A program made the translations under genes and the position numbers. This document shows positions 1 through 8,964 of a stretch of DNA of 64,000 nt, one piece after another. The stretch covers positions 124,001-188,000 of the forward strand of contig NZ_PNYB01000012.1 of the NCBI RefSeq assembly GCF_002879855.1. The letters run 5' to 3'. The DNA comes from Trinickia soli (GTDB lineage Bacteria; Pseudomonadota; Gammaproteobacteria; Burkholderiales; Burkholderiaceae). The notes under the pieces are model-generated. The model worked only from the letters and a program-made list of their open reading frames with translations. It did no database searches and had not been told where the DNA came from. Numbering within the stretch: the first letter of the stretch is position 1; the number at the start of each line of letters is the position of its first letter.

Positions 1-2
1 GT

Positions 3-584
3 ACCTCGCGGGCGACGGTGCGCGAGGCGATACAGCGTCTGGCCGCGCGGGGGTTGCTGGAAACGCGGCGCGGCAGCGGGCTGTTCGTCAGTGCGCAGCA
101 ACCTGCGCGGCTCAGCGCGCCGTGGCTGCAGCTGATCGCGGAAAATCCGCCGGTTCGTGAAGACACGCTGGAGTTCCGGCTGGTGTTCGAGTGCGCCGCC
201 GCGCGCTTCGCCGCGCAACGCGCGACGCCGAATGAACTGACGGACATGGAGTCGATTCTCGAGCGCATGCGTCACGCGGTGTACGGCCACGATGTCGAGG
301 CCGAGGCGCAAGCCGACGCCGAATTTCACGCGGTGCTGGCGGTCGCATCGCATAACCTGATGCTCAGCCATTTCTACGCCAGCGTGATCACGCTGCTACG
401 CGAGCACATCACCAACAATACCTACGAAGCGTCGCGCATTCAGGTCGATGCGAATGATTTGGCATTGATGCGGCTGGACCAGCACACGGCGATTTTTCGT
501 GCTATCCGCACGCACCGGCCCGATGCGGCGTTCCGAGCGATGCATGCGCACATCGCCTTCGTCGGCAAGCAGTTCCAGGGGTGA
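3..584 (+). CDS. GntR-family regulator with FCD domain (5' end outside window)
   Basis: This is the C-terminal ~193 residues of a GntR/FadR-type transcription factor; the frame is open to the window edge, so the start lies upstream. The first residues read SRATVREAIQRLAARGLLET followed by RRGSGLFV, which is the recognition helix and wing of a GntR winged helix. The rest is helical and matches the FCD ligand domain, with the acidic/histidine positions expected of its metal or carboxylate pocket (AEFHAVL, LDQHTAIF, HAHIAF). FCD regulators usually respond to organic acids and often sit beside the catabolic genes they control. That fits the downstream organic-acid cluster, but the target is inferred. 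The family is certain and the ligand is not. Confidence 0.9.
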   Translation, partial: TSRATVREAIQRLAARGLLETRRGSGLFVSAQQPARLSAPWLQLIAENPPVREDTLEFRLVFECAAARFAAQRATPNELTDMESILERMRHAVYGHDVEAEAQADAEFHAVLAVASHNLMLSHFYASVITLLREHITNNTYEASRIQVDANDLALMRLDQHTAIFRAIRTHRPDAAFRAMHAHIAFVGKQFQG

Positions 585-649
585 AGAGGCGTCGCGCCGT
601 ACGACGCGCAGCGGTGGGTTGAGTTGTGCCGCATTGCATTGCGGCAAAT

Positions 650-1582
650 CTATCTGTCGGACTTTAGCGGCGCCAGGCTCTGCTCGTACGCCATTGCTTC
701 CTCGATTAGCCACGCCTCGAAAGCCGCCAACTGCGGCGATCGCGAACTGACCTGCGAGCAAGCCAGATAATAAGCGCCCGGCGTGGACACCTGCAGGTCG
801 AACGGCGCGACCAGCCGTCCGTTGCGCAAGTCATCTTCTATCAGGGCCCGCACCGCAATGACCACGCCGAGCTTATCGAGCGCGCCTTGATACGCCAGCG
901 CGGCGTTATCGAAGTTGATGCTGCCGTGGTTTTCCAGCTCGGTGATGCCGGCTTCCACCAGCCAGCGCGACCAGTCCATCGGCCGGTGCCGCGATGACAG
1001 CAGCGCGTAATTCGCGAGATCTTTCGGCAGTTTCAACGGCCGCTCCTGCACCGGCAGCAACGGGCTGCACACGGGCATCAGCACTTCGCCGAGCAGGCGG
1101 CGCTGACTCGTATCGTTGGGCGGGAACGGGTGCGAGTGAACCGACAGATCGACGTCTTCGCGGCGGAAATTGGCCGGCTCATGCGAAGTAAAAATCTGGA
1201 TCTCGATCTTCGGGTGCCGCGTCTGAAAATGCTTCAGCCGCGGCACCAGCCAGCGCATCGCGAAGGTGGGCGGCAGTTTGAGACGCAGCACGGAACCGTC
1301 CGCTTCATCGCGTGCTTCGCGGGTCGCGTAGTCGATCTGATCGAACACGCTGCTGAGCGCGCGAATGTAAGTTTCGCCCTTGCGCGTGAGTTCGATGCCG
1401 CGATGCGTGCGCAGGAAAAGCTGTACGCCGAGCCAGTCTTCAAGCAGAGAGACATGACGGCTGACCGCGCCCTGGGTCACCAGCAGTTCCTTCGCGGCGC
1501 CAGTGAAACTCGAGTAGCGGCCTGACGCTTCGAAGGCACGCAATGCATTGAGCGGAGGCAGTTTTCGTCGCATGTTTGGCAT
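650..1582 (-). CDS. LysR-family regulator (GcvA-like), divergent from the catabolic operon
   Basis: 310-residue LysR-type regulator. The N-terminus has the GcvA-like opening RRKLPPLNALRAFEASGRY and a classic HTH (SFTGAAKELLVTQGAVSRHV); the rest is the periplasmic-binding-like effector domain. It is transcribed divergently from the LeuC-like gene across about 130 bp, the usual arrangement for a LysR protein that controls its neighbour and itself. An alternative start three codons in (1573) would give the form most common in the family. A purine-rich GAGAAA lies just upstream of the 1582 start, so I kept that one. The effector is unknown; a metabolite of the adjacent pathway is the natural guess. 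Confidence 0.93.
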   Translation of the reverse strand: MPNMRRKLPPLNALRAFEASGRYSSFTGAAKELLVTQGAVSRHVSLLEDWLGVQLFLRTHRGIELTRKGETYIRALSSVFDQIDYATREARDEADGSVLRLKLPPTFAMRWLVPRLKHFQTRHPKIEIQIFTSHEPANFRREDVDLSVHSHPFPPNDTSQRRLLGEVLMPVCSPLLPVQERPLKLPKDLANYALLSSRHRPMDWSRWLVEAGITELENHGSINFDNAALAYQGALDKLGVVIAVRALIEDDLRNGRLVAPFDLQVSTPGAYYLACSQVSSRSPQLAAFEAWLIEEAMAYEQSLAPLKSDR

Positions 1583-1712
1583 GACATTTTCTCATGCCGC
1601 CCATGATATATCGGTCGTTGCGAAGGACCTAGAACTACCTAATCATCGTCTCACTTGCGCAAGGTGGTGCGCACGAGTGCCGGCCACCGCGCCAACCGAC
1701 GGAGACAATGAA

Positions 1713-3143
1713 GTGAACGCAACGACGCGAGCGTCCCAAACGCTCTTCGACAAGATCTGGCACGCGCATCACGTGGTGGAGCGCGAAGACGGACAGAGTC
1801 TGCTCTACGTAGATAGTCATTTCCTGCAGGACGGCTCGGCGCCCGCCTTCGAAATGCTGCGCCGGCGCGGCTTGAAAGCGCATGCGCCGCAGCGTGGTTT
1901 TGCGACGCCCGATCACTACGTGCCCACTCACAGCCGCGACCTCGCGAATATCTCCGACCCTGAAAAACGCGCGATGGCCAATGCGTTGCGCGACGACAGC
2001 GCGAGCCTGGGCATCACCTTCTTCGGAATCGACGACGTGCGCCAAGGCATCGTGCATGTGGTCGCGCCGGAACAGGGCTTGAGCCGGCCGGGCATGCTGA
2101 TCGTGTGCGGCGACAGTCATACGTCGACCCACGGCGCGGTCGGCGCGCTCGCCTTTGGCATCGGCGCATCCGAAGTTGCGCATGTGCTGGCGACGCAATC
2201 GCTCTGGCAGCGCAAGCCGAAGGCGTTGCGCATCGTGCTCGACGGCAAGCTTGCAGCGGGCGTCGGCGCGAAAGACGTGATCCTCGCGATCATCGCCAGA
2301 ATCGGCGCGGGCGGCGCCACCGGCCATGTGATCGAATACGCGGGCCCGGTGATCGCCGGCCTGTCGATGGAAGGGCGCTTTACGGTCTGCAATATGTCGA
2401 TCGAGGCAGGCGCCCGCGCGGGCATGATCGCGCCCGACGACACCACCTTCAACTATCTCGCCGGCCGGCCGTTTGCGCCGACCGGTGCGCAGTGGGACAG
2501 CGAACTCGCGCGCTGGCGCACGCTGGCATCGGACCCGGATGCATCGTTCGACAAGGAAATCTCGATCGACGTCAGCACGCTCCGGCCGATGGTGACCTGG
2601 GGCAACAGTCCCGAGGACGCACTGCCGATCGACGGCTGCGTGCCGGACCCCGTCACCGCACCGAATGCGGAGCGCCGCGCCACGATGCAGCGCGCCATGG
2701 ACTACATGGGCCTGACGCCCGGCATGCGGCTCGAAGGTTTGAAGATCGATCGCGCGTTCATCGGGTCATGCACCAATGGCCGGATCGAGGATCTGAAGAC
2801 AGCGGCCGCGGTCGTGAAAGGCCGCAAGGTTGCGCAGTCGGTCGAGGCATGGGTCGTACCGGGCTCGGGGCTCGTCAAGCAGGAGGCGGAATCGCTGGGT
2901 CTGGACCGGGTCTTCAAGGAAGCGGGCTTTCAATGGCGTGAAGCGGGCTGCTCGATGTGTCTGGGCACCAATGGCGACACGATGGCGCCGGGGCAACGCA
3001 GCGCCTCGACGACCAATCGCAACTTCGTCGGCCGTCAGGGCCCGGGCTCGCGCACCCATCTCATGAGTCCCGCGATGGTTGCCGCCGCCGCGTTGAGCGG
3101 CTGTCTTGCGGATGTCAGGCCTTTGCTGGATCAGGATAAATAA
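1713..3143 (+). CDS. leuC: LeuC-like hydro-lyase large subunit (3-isopropylmalate dehydratase family)
   Basis: 476-residue aconitase-superfamily protein. The three [4Fe-4S] cysteines are visible: one in IGSCTNGR (about residue 353) and two in CSMC (about 413 and 416), with the 60/3 spacing of biosynthetic LeuC. The start is taken as GTG 1713 because GGAGA lies 7 bases upstream; the open frame extends back into the LysR promoter region without a credible ribosome site. The stop overlaps the leuD start by one base (TAATG), implying translational coupling and a heterodimer. Position among transporters, an SDR, an FAH enzyme and a lactonase suggests a catabolic paralogue that hydrates or isomerises a small dicarboxylate (malate, citraconate or dimethylmaleate type), not the leucine pathway enzyme. 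The substrate is not readable from the sequence. Confidence 0.9.
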   Translation: MNATTRASQTLFDKIWHAHHVVEREDGQSLLYVDSHFLQDGSAPAFEMLRRRGLKAHAPQRGFATPDHYVPTHSRDLANISDPEKRAMANALRDDSASLGITFFGIDDVRQGIVHVVAPEQGLSRPGMLIVCGDSHTSTHGAVGALAFGIGASEVAHVLATQSLWQRKPKALRIVLDGKLAAGVGAKDVILAIIARIGAGGATGHVIEYAGPVIAGLSMEGRFTVCNMSIEAGARAGMIAPDDTTFNYLAGRPFAPTGAQWDSELARWRTLASDPDASFDKEISIDVSTLRPMVTWGNSPEDALPIDGCVPDPVTAPNAERRATMQRAMDYMGLTPGMRLEGLKIDRAFIGSCTNGRIEDLKTAAAVVKGRKVAQSVEAWVVPGSGLVKQEAESLGLDRVFKEAGFQWREAGCSMCLGTNGDTMAPGQRSASTTNRNFVGRQGPGSRTHLMSPAMVAAAALSGCLADVRPLLDQDK

Positions 3144-3733
3144 TGGAAAAATTTGTTCACCTGGACGCGGTGGCGCTACCGATTGCGCAATCCAATTTCG
3201 ATACCGATCAGATCCTGCCCGCGCGCTATTTGCAAAAGCCGCGTTCGGACGATTTTGGCACCTATCTGTTTCGCGACCTGCGATACCGCGCGGACGGCAC
3301 GGAGAACGAGCACTTCGTATTGAACGCACCCGCTTACCGGCCGGCGCGCATCGTGGTCGCGAATGAGAACTTCGCGTGCGGCTCGTCGCGCGAACATGCG
3401 GTGTGGGCGCTGTTCGACTACGGCGTGCGCGCGGTAATCGCGCCGAGCGTGGGCGATATCTTTGCGTCGAACGCATCGAAGAACGGCTTGCTGATCGTGC
3501 TGCTGCCGGCTCAGGACGTGGCCGCGATCATCCGTAAGCTCGAAGCGCAGCCCGGTCTGCACGTGAGCGTCGACCTTGATGCGCAGATTGTCTCCACGCC
3601 CGACGGCGTGTCGCATCACTTCGACATCGATCCTTACCAGAAGCGCTGTCTGCAGGACGGACTCGACGAACTCGGCTACACGCTGACCCAACTCGACCGG
3701 ATCGAAGCGTTCGAGCGCGACTACGCGTATTGA
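3143..3733 (+). CDS. leuD: LeuD-like hydro-lyase small subunit
   Basis: 196-residue swivel-domain subunit that pairs with the preceding LeuC-like protein. The family signature is intact: [15 protein letters not shown] near the N-terminus and [16 protein letters not shown] mid-protein, the loop that binds the substrate carboxylate. Length is close to ordinary LeuD (about 200). It overlaps the leuC stop by one base and is followed 46 bp later by the dehydrogenase gene. The large subunit, small subunit and isopropylmalate-dehydrogenase-like order copies leuCDB, but the surrounding catabolic genes argue for a different substrate. Confidence 0.92.
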   Translation: MEKFVHLDAVALPIAQSNFDTDQILPARYLQKPRSDDFGTYLFRDLRYRADGTENEHFVLNAPAYRPARIVVANENFACGSSREHAVWALFDYGVRAVIAPSVGDIFASNASKNGLLIVLLPAQDVAAIIRKLEAQPGLHVSVDLDAQIVSTPDGVSHHFDIDPYQKRCLQDGLDELGYTLTQLDRIEAFERDYAY

Positions 3734-3779
3734 CGGACCGGTTGCACGTTTCACTCATTGTCATACTCAAGGACAGGAC

Positions 3780-4844
3780 ATGAAAATTGCCGTACTCGCA
3801 GGTGATGGAATCGGAAAGGAAGTCACCGCGGAAGCGTTGAAGGTGTTGCAGGCGGTCGTGCCGAAAACCGTGGTGCTGGAAGTCAGCCATGCGCCGATCG
3901 GCGGCGCCGGGGTGGAAGCCGCGGGTGACCCGCTGCCTGCCGCGACGCTCGAACTGGCGCGCCGCTCGGACGCGATTCTGTTCGGTGCCGCCGGTGAGCC
4001 GGGCGACGAAAAACTTCCGTTCGACATGCGGCCCGGTGCGAGTCTGCTGCGCTTGCGCAAGGCGCTCGGTCTGTTCGCGAACTTCCGTCCGGCCTTTCTG
4101 TTTCCCGAACTCGCGGATGCTTCGAGCCTGAAGCGCGAGATCGTCGACGGTCTGGACCTGATGATCCTGCGCGAGCTGACCGGCGACCTGTATTTCGGCG
4201 AACCGCGCGGCGTCACGCCTGAAGACGGCGAGCGCGTCGGCATCAATACGATGCGCTATTCGGAAAGCGAAGTGCGCCGCATCGGCCATGCGGCGTTTCG
4301 TGCCGCGCGTCTGCGTAATCGCAAGGTCTGTTCGGTCGACAAGGCGAACGTGCTCGAGGCCATGCAGCTGTGGCGTGAAGTGATGACGGACGTCGGCAAG
4401 GAATATCCGGACGTCGAGCTGACGCATATGTTCGTCGATGCCGCCGCGATGCTGCTGATGCGCAATCCGCGCCAGTTCGACGTGATAGTAACCGGCAACG
4501 TGTTCGGCGACATTCTCTCGGATGCCGCTGCGATGTTGACCGGTTCGATCGGCATGTTGCCCTCGGGTTCGCTCGGCAGCGGCACGCTGGGTCTCTATGA
4601 GCCCGTGCATGGCACGGCGCCGGACATCGCAGGCAAAGACATCGCGAATCCGCTGGCCGCGATTCTCTCGGTCGAGATGATGATGCGTCTGTCGTTCGAT
4701 CTGCCCGAGGCGGCGGACCGCATCCGGCGTGCAGTGAGCAGCGTCCTGGCCGAGGGCTACCGCACGGCGGATATCTATCAGCCCGGTACGCGCAAGGTTG
4801 GAACCCGTGAGATGGGCGAGGCGGTACTCGCCGCGCTTCGTTGA
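3780..4844 (+). CDS. Isopropylmalate/tartrate dehydrogenase-family enzyme (LeuB-like)
   Basis: 354-residue NAD-dependent beta-hydroxyacid oxidative decarboxylase. Motifs seen: [18 protein letters not shown] at the N-terminus, [14 protein letters not shown] (substrate loop), [16 protein letters not shown], the metal-binding [17 protein letters not shown] and the NAD-side [20 protein letters not shown]. It is preceded by AGGACAGGAC directly before the ATG. In the family it oxidises a 2-alkylmalate or related hydroxydiacid and releases CO2, so following LeuCD it would complete a hydrate-then-oxidise module. Tartrate or D-malate dehydrogenase activity is an alternative. The family is sure and the substrate open. 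Confidence 0.9.
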   Translation: MKIAVLAGDGIGKEVTAEALKVLQAVVPKTVVLEVSHAPIGGAGVEAAGDPLPAATLELARRSDAILFGAAGEPGDEKLPFDMRPGASLLRLRKALGLFANFRPAFLFPELADASSLKREIVDGLDLMILRELTGDLYFGEPRGVTPEDGERVGINTMRYSESEVRRIGHAAFRAARLRNRKVCSVDKANVLEAMQLWREVMTDVGKEYPDVELTHMFVDAAAMLLMRNPRQFDVIVTGNVFGDILSDAAAMLTGSIGMLPSGSLGSGTLGLYEPVHGTAPDIAGKDIANPLAAILSVEMMMRLSFDLPEAADRIRRAVSSVLAEGYRTADIYQPGTRKVGTREMGEAVLAALR

Positions 4845-4876
4845 GCGCGGCCGGGTAGCAACCCGGATAGACGCGC
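4845..4876 (+). other. Intercistronic hairpin
   Basis: Directly after the dehydrogenase stop, CCGGGT (4851-4856) pairs with ACCCGG (4861-4866) across the loop AGCA, and GCGCG (4845-4849) can pair with CGCGC (4872-4876) outside it. No T tract follows, so it may be an mRNA processing or stability element, not a terminator. It separates the enzyme genes from the transporter genes. Confidence 0.35.
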
Positions 4877-4952
4877 TTGGCCCATCGCCGGGCGCGCGCC
4901 CTGATTCCCCAAAATAACCACGGTGGCGACAGCACGCCGTGCGGAGACAAAG

Positions 4953-6368
4953 ATGACAGACCTCTACGCCGATACGACGTTGACCGTCGCGGACAGTTAC
5001 GCCGGCCAAGTGGCGGCGCGCCTCGACCGGCTTCCCTTCACCCGCACCCTGTGGCGGTTGGTGTTCCTGATTTCCATTGGGGGCATCTTCGAACTTTACG
5101 ACCTCTTCATGACGGCCTACATCGCCCCGGGCCTGGTGCGAAGCGGGTTGTTCACCAGCGGCTCGGTGGGGTTCTTCAGTATCAACGGTATAGGCTTCTT
5201 TGTCTTTTGCACGTTTGCCGGGATGTGGCTCGGCTGCATGGTGTTCGGCTCGGTGGCGGACCGGCTCGGCCGCCGCTCGATGTTCACCTTTTCGCTGATC
5301 TGGTATTCACTGGCCACCGCCGTGATGGCGTGTCAGACCTCGTCGGCCGGCATCGATCTGTGCCGCTTCATTGCCGCGATCGGCGTGGGACTCGAACAGG
5401 TCACGATCGATACGTTCCTCACCGAACTGGTTCCGCCGCAAGGGCGCGGCAAGGCATTCGCGTTCTATCAGTTCATCGAATTCCTGATCGTGCCGGTGGT
5501 GGCGCTGCTCGGCTGGCTGCTGGTGCCGATCAGCCCGTTTGGTATCGACGGCTGGCGCTGGGTGGCGATGATCGCCGCCGTGGGCGCGGTGGCCGCCTGG
5601 GTCTTGCGGCAAGGGTTGCCTGAGAGTCCGCGCTGGCTGGCGCTGCATGGTCACAATGACAAGGCCGAGGAGATCATGCGCGATCTCGAAACGAAGATCG
5701 CCCGCGATGCCGGGGTTGCTGCATTGCCGCCGGCGCCGGCGTCCGAAGCGGTGGTCGGCGACGGCAAGTTCTCCGAGCTGTTCCAGGCGCCGTACGGCAA
5801 ACGCACGCTCGTGCTGTCGGTGTTCAACCTCGCGCAGACGATCGCCTTTTACGGCTTCGGCGCATGGGTGCCGACGCTGCTGATCTCGAAGGGCATTCAC
5901 GTCACCACCAGTTTGCAGTACGCGTTCATCATCGCGCTGGCGAATCCGGTGGGCCCGCTGCTCGGCATCTGGATCGCGGACAAGATGGAGCGCAAGTGGC
6001 AGATCGTATCGGCGGGCGTGGGGATCGGCATTTTCATGCTGTTCTTCGCCAAGCAGACCGACCCGGCGTGGATCATCGGCTTCGGCGTGCTCGTCACGTT
6101 GTTCAATAACTGGATTTCGTTCGTCTTTCACGGTTTTCAGGCGGAGCAGTATCCGACCCGCATCCGCGCACGCGCAATCGGTTTTGTCTATTCATGGAGC
6201 CGCGTGAGCGCGGCGCTGGCGGGCTTGCTGATCGGCTTCTTCCTGCATGCGGGTGGCACGATGGGCGTTGCGCTGTTCATCGGCGCGGCGATGCTGGTGA
6301 TGATCGTGGCGGTCGGCGTATTCGGGCCGCGTACGCTCCATCGCAGTCTGGAGGAGCTGTCGCAATGA
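4953..6368 (+). CDS. MFS transporter (sugar/organic-acid porter type)
   Basis: 471-residue major facilitator with about 12 hydrophobic segments. The conserved loop after TM2 is present (SVADRLGRRSMFTF), as is the ELVPPQGRGKAFAF region before TM5. The start at ATG 4953 has GGAGA at 4943-4947; an earlier in-frame codon at 4923 has no such site. Its stop overlaps the ABC ATPase start (ATGA), so the two are translationally coupled. The N-terminal RLDRLPFTRTLWRLVFLISI with FELYDLF resembles MFS carriers of aromatic or aliphatic acids. Finding an MFS carrier and an ABC importer in one transcript suggests two routes for the same or related compounds, or one uptake and one export. Confidence 0.88.
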   Translation: MTDLYADTTLTVADSYAGQVAARLDRLPFTRTLWRLVFLISIGGIFELYDLFMTAYIAPGLVRSGLFTSGSVGFFSINGIGFFVFCTFAGMWLGCMVFGSVADRLGRRSMFTFSLIWYSLATAVMACQTSSAGIDLCRFIAAIGVGLEQVTIDTFLTELVPPQGRGKAFAFYQFIEFLIVPVVALLGWLLVPISPFGIDGWRWVAMIAAVGAVAAWVLRQGLPESPRWLALHGHNDKAEEIMRDLETKIARDAGVAALPPAPASEAVVGDGKFSELFQAPYGKRTLVLSVFNLAQTIAFYGFGAWVPTLLISKGIHVTTSLQYAFIIALANPVGPLLGIWIADKMERKWQIVSAGVGIGIFMLFFAKQTDPAWIIGFGVLVTLFNNWISFVFHGFQAEQYPTRIRARAIGFVYSWSRVSAALAGLLIGFFLHAGGTMGVALFIGAAMLVMIVAVGVFGPRTLHRSLEELSQ

Positions 6369-7219
6369 CCGCGGCACTGCGCAGCATCGACACGGAGCGC
6401 CGGCCGGCTGGCGCTCAGGAAGCATTGCGCTTCGAGGGCGTGAGCTGCACATTCCCCGGCAACGACGGTCGTGGCAGTACGTACACGGCTGTCAGCGACG
6501 TCAACCTCACAGTGCGCAACGGCGAATTTCTCTCGGTGGTCGGCCCGACGGGTTGCGGCAAGTCGACGCTGCTCAACGTCGCGGCCGGGCTCATTCGCCC
6601 TTCGTCGGGCACGTTGAGCGTATTCGGCAAGCCGCTCGATCAGGGGCTCAACACGCAGGCGTCATATCTGTTCCAGGTCGATGCGCTCATGCCGTGGAAA
6701 ACCGCCCAGGACAATATCGCCGCCGGCCTGATTTTTCATGGCAGGCGCAAGGCGGAAGCGCTCGGCATCGCGCGTGACTGGCTGGTGCGGGTCGGCCTCG
6801 ATGGACACGGCGACAAGTACCCGCATCAGATGTCCGGCGGCATGAGAAAGCGCGCCGGCCTCGCGCAGGCACTCGCGCTCGACCCGCGCATATTGCTGAT
6901 GGACGAACCGTTCAGCGCGCTCGATATCCAGACCCGCCAGCTGATGGAAGATGAATTGCTGCGGCTCTGGTCCACGGATCGCAAGTCGGTGGTGTTCGTC
7001 ACACACGATCTGGAAGAGGCGATCTCGTTGTCCGATCGCGTGATTGTCATGTCTGCGGGTCCGGCAACCCGGCCGATCGCCGAATTCGAAATCGATCTGC
7101 AGCGTCCGCGTGAAGTGTCGGAAATCCGCATGACCCAGCGGTTTCTGCAATTGCATGCGCAAATCTGGCAGGTGCTCCGAGGGGAGGTATTAAAAAGCTA
7201 TGCGCGCAATCGTCCTTGA
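6365..7219 (+). CDS. ABC transporter ATPase (nitrate/sulfonate/taurine-type)
   Basis: 284-residue ATP-binding protein. Walker A is GPTGCGKST, the signature is MSGGMRKRAGLAQAL, Walker B is ILLMDEPFSALD and the H-loop is VFVTHDLEEA. The Q-loop region SYLFQVDALMPWKTAQDN is typical of the SsuB/TauB/NrtD group. The start at ATG 6365 overlaps the MFS stop by four bases. It overlaps the permease gene by 20 bp and works with the permease at 7200 and, after two interposed enzyme genes, the binding protein at 9890. The substrate is unknown. Confidence 0.92.
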   Translation: MTAALRSIDTERRPAGAQEALRFEGVSCTFPGNDGRGSTYTAVSDVNLTVRNGEFLSVVGPTGCGKSTLLNVAAGLIRPSSGTLSVFGKPLDQGLNTQASYLFQVDALMPWKTAQDNIAAGLIFHGRRKAEALGIARDWLVRVGLDGHGDKYPHQMSGGMRKRAGLAQALALDPRILLMDEPFSALDIQTRQLMEDELLRLWSTDRKSVVFVTHDLEEAISLSDRVIVMSAGPATRPIAEFEIDLQRPREVSEIRMTQRFLQLHAQIWQVLRGEVLKSYARNRP

Positions 7220-8006
7220 TCACCGGAACCGGCTCGCGGTTAGCATCACCCGATGCCTGTTGCTGGGCGGTTTCATCGCGTTGTGGTGGGCGCTGACCGG
7301 CAGCGGGCTCATTTCGCCGTTTTTCTTCGGCGATCCGGTCGGCGTGACGCGCCGGATGATGGGCTGGTTCGTCACCGGCTCGGTGTACACGCATCTTTAC
7401 ACGACACTGATCGAAACCATTCTGGCGTTTTTTATCGGCACGGCATTGGGTCTCGCGTGCGGGTTGTGGCTCGCTTTGAATCCCTTTCTTGCGGTCGTCA
7501 CCGATCCTTTCATCAAGGCGTTCAACTCGATGCCACGGCTGATTTTCGCGCCGATCTTCGCCCTGTGGTTCGGCTTGGGCATCTGGTCGAAAGTGGCGCT
7601 TGGCGTCACGCTGGTTTTCTTTGTCGTGTTCTTCAACGTATTCCAGGGCGTGCGTGAAGTCAGCCCGGCGGTGCTGGCGAATACCCGCATGCTCGGCGCG
7701 AATTCACGGCAGTTGATGCGTCATGTCTATCTGCCGTCCGCGATGAGCTGGGTTTTTTCCAGCCTGCACAACGCGGTCGGGATTGCGTTTGTGGGCAGCG
7801 TGGTGGGCGAGTACCTGGGGTCGGAGAAGGGCGTGGGTTATCTGATTTTGCTGGCCGAGGGCGTGTTCGACATCAACTCGGTGATCGCTGGCATTTTGCT
7901 GCTCACCGTGTTTGCGCTGGTGCTCGATACGACTGTTTCGATGTTCGAAGATCACTTCATGCGCTGGCAACCATCCGGCGGGCAGACAGTGAGCAGCCAC
8001 GCCTGA
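7200..8006 (+). CDS. ABC transporter permease (SsuC/TauC-type)
   Basis: 268-residue inner-membrane permease with six or so hydrophobic helices and the BPD_transp_1 loop region (ANTRMLGANSRQLMRHVYLP), the coupling helix that contacts the ATPase. A GGGGAGG ribosome site (7180-7187) lies 12 bases before the ATG, inside the end of the ATPase gene. Together with the ATPase and binding protein it forms a one-permease importer, presumably homodimeric as in TauC. Confidence 0.92.
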   Translation: MRAIVLDHRNRLAVSITRCLLLGGFIALWWALTGSGLISPFFFGDPVGVTRRMMGWFVTGSVYTHLYTTLIETILAFFIGTALGLACGLWLALNPFLAVVTDPFIKAFNSMPRLIFAPIFALWFGLGIWSKVALGVTLVFFVVFFNVFQGVREVSPAVLANTRMLGANSRQLMRHVYLPSAMSWVFSSLHNAVGIAFVGSVVGEYLGSEKGVGYLILLAEGVFDINSVIAGILLLTVFALVLDTTVSMFEDHFMRWQPSGGQTVSSHA

Positions 8007-8098
8007 ATGGCTTGAATTTTCCGAGTCGCATTTTCGGCCCGGCAAACAAGTCCTTGAATTGAATTCATTTCATTTCGTCACTCATAGGAAAGAACATC

Positions 8099-8863
8099 TT
8101 GCAAACCAATGCCATCGATTTGACTGGCCGCGTTGCGGTCGTGACCGGCGGTGCTCAGGGCATCGGCCTGAGCGTCGGTCACCGCCTGCTTGCGTCCGGC
8201 GCGAAGCTGGTGATCTGGGACATCAACGAAGCACGTCTTGCGGAAGCCAAAGCCGAACTCAGCGCATGCGGCGATGTCGCCGTGCATACCGAACAGGTCG
8301 ACATCGCGGATTACGGCAGCATCGAAGCCGCTGTCGCCGGCACGCTTCGCGCGATGCGCCGCATCGATATTCTGATAAACAACGCGGCAATCGTCGGCCC
8401 GAACGCGACGCTTGCCAACTATCCGCTGGACGACTGGCGTCAGGTGATCGACGTCGACGTGAACGGCACGTTCTACTGCTGCCGCGCGGTGATTCCGGTG
8501 ATGACCGAGCAGAAGTACGGCCGCATCGTGAACGTGGCGTCGATTGCGGGCAAGGAGGGCAATCCGAATGCGTCGGCATATAGCACGGCCAAGGCCGCGG
8601 TGATCGCAATGACAAAATCCCTCGGCAAGGAAGTCGCGATGCACGACATCGCGGTGAACTGCGTGACGCCTGCGGTGGCGCGCACGCCCGGCGCGATGGA
8701 GCAGGCGCCCGAACATATCGCGTACATGCTGGGCAAGATTCCGCGCGGCCGCTTCCTGGAATTGAACGAAGCCGCTGCGATGATCGCATGGCTCGTAAGC
8801 GAGGAAAACTCGTTTACCACCGGCGCGGTGTTCGATCTTTCCGGTGGCCGGGCCACTTACTGA
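8099..8863 (+). CDS. SDR-family NAD(P)-dependent dehydrogenase
   Basis: 254-residue classical short-chain dehydrogenase. The nucleotide loop is VTGGAQGIG, the adenine-side acidic residue in WDINEA suggests NAD(H) preference, NNAAIVG follows, and the catalytic Ser-Tyr-Lys set is in ASIAGKEG and YSTAKAAVIA. The most likely start is a TTG at 8099, with AGGAAAG at 8086-8092; no ATG gives a full Rossmann strand. It resembles 2-keto-3-deoxy sugar-acid dehydrogenases, which in fuconate and rhamnonate pathways act directly before an FAH-family hydrolase like the next gene. The pairing supports an SDR-then-hydrolase step here, though the exact substrate is inference. Confidence 0.9.
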   Translation: MQTNAIDLTGRVAVVTGGAQGIGLSVGHRLLASGAKLVIWDINEARLAEAKAELSACGDVAVHTEQVDIADYGSIEAAVAGTLRAMRRIDILINNAAIVGPNATLANYPLDDWRQVIDVDVNGTFYCCRAVIPVMTEQKYGRIVNVASIAGKEGNPNASAYSTAKAAVIAMTKSLGKEVAMHDIAVNCVTPAVARTPGAMEQAPEHIAYMLGKIPRGRFLELNEAAAMIAWLVSEENSFTTGAVFDLSGGRATY

Positions 8864-8964
8864 GGCACCGGCCAGGAGAAACGCAATGCGCGTGGCCGAT
8901 CGATCTCGCGGCAAACACGGCGTCAATGCGGTTCAACCTCTATACACTTTCCATTGGATTCAAT

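Noticed and set aside
1713-4844. Leucine biosynthesis leuCDB
   Set aside because: Gene order matches, but the flanking regulators, transporters, SDR, FAH and lactonase indicate a catabolic paralogue. This is a contextual judgement, to be tested by finding another leuCDB.
3528-5009. A 493-codon minus-strand frame opposite the LeuB-like gene
   Set aside because: Composition is that of an antisense shadow (strings of RR, HH, TR) and it covers two well-supported plus-strand genes.
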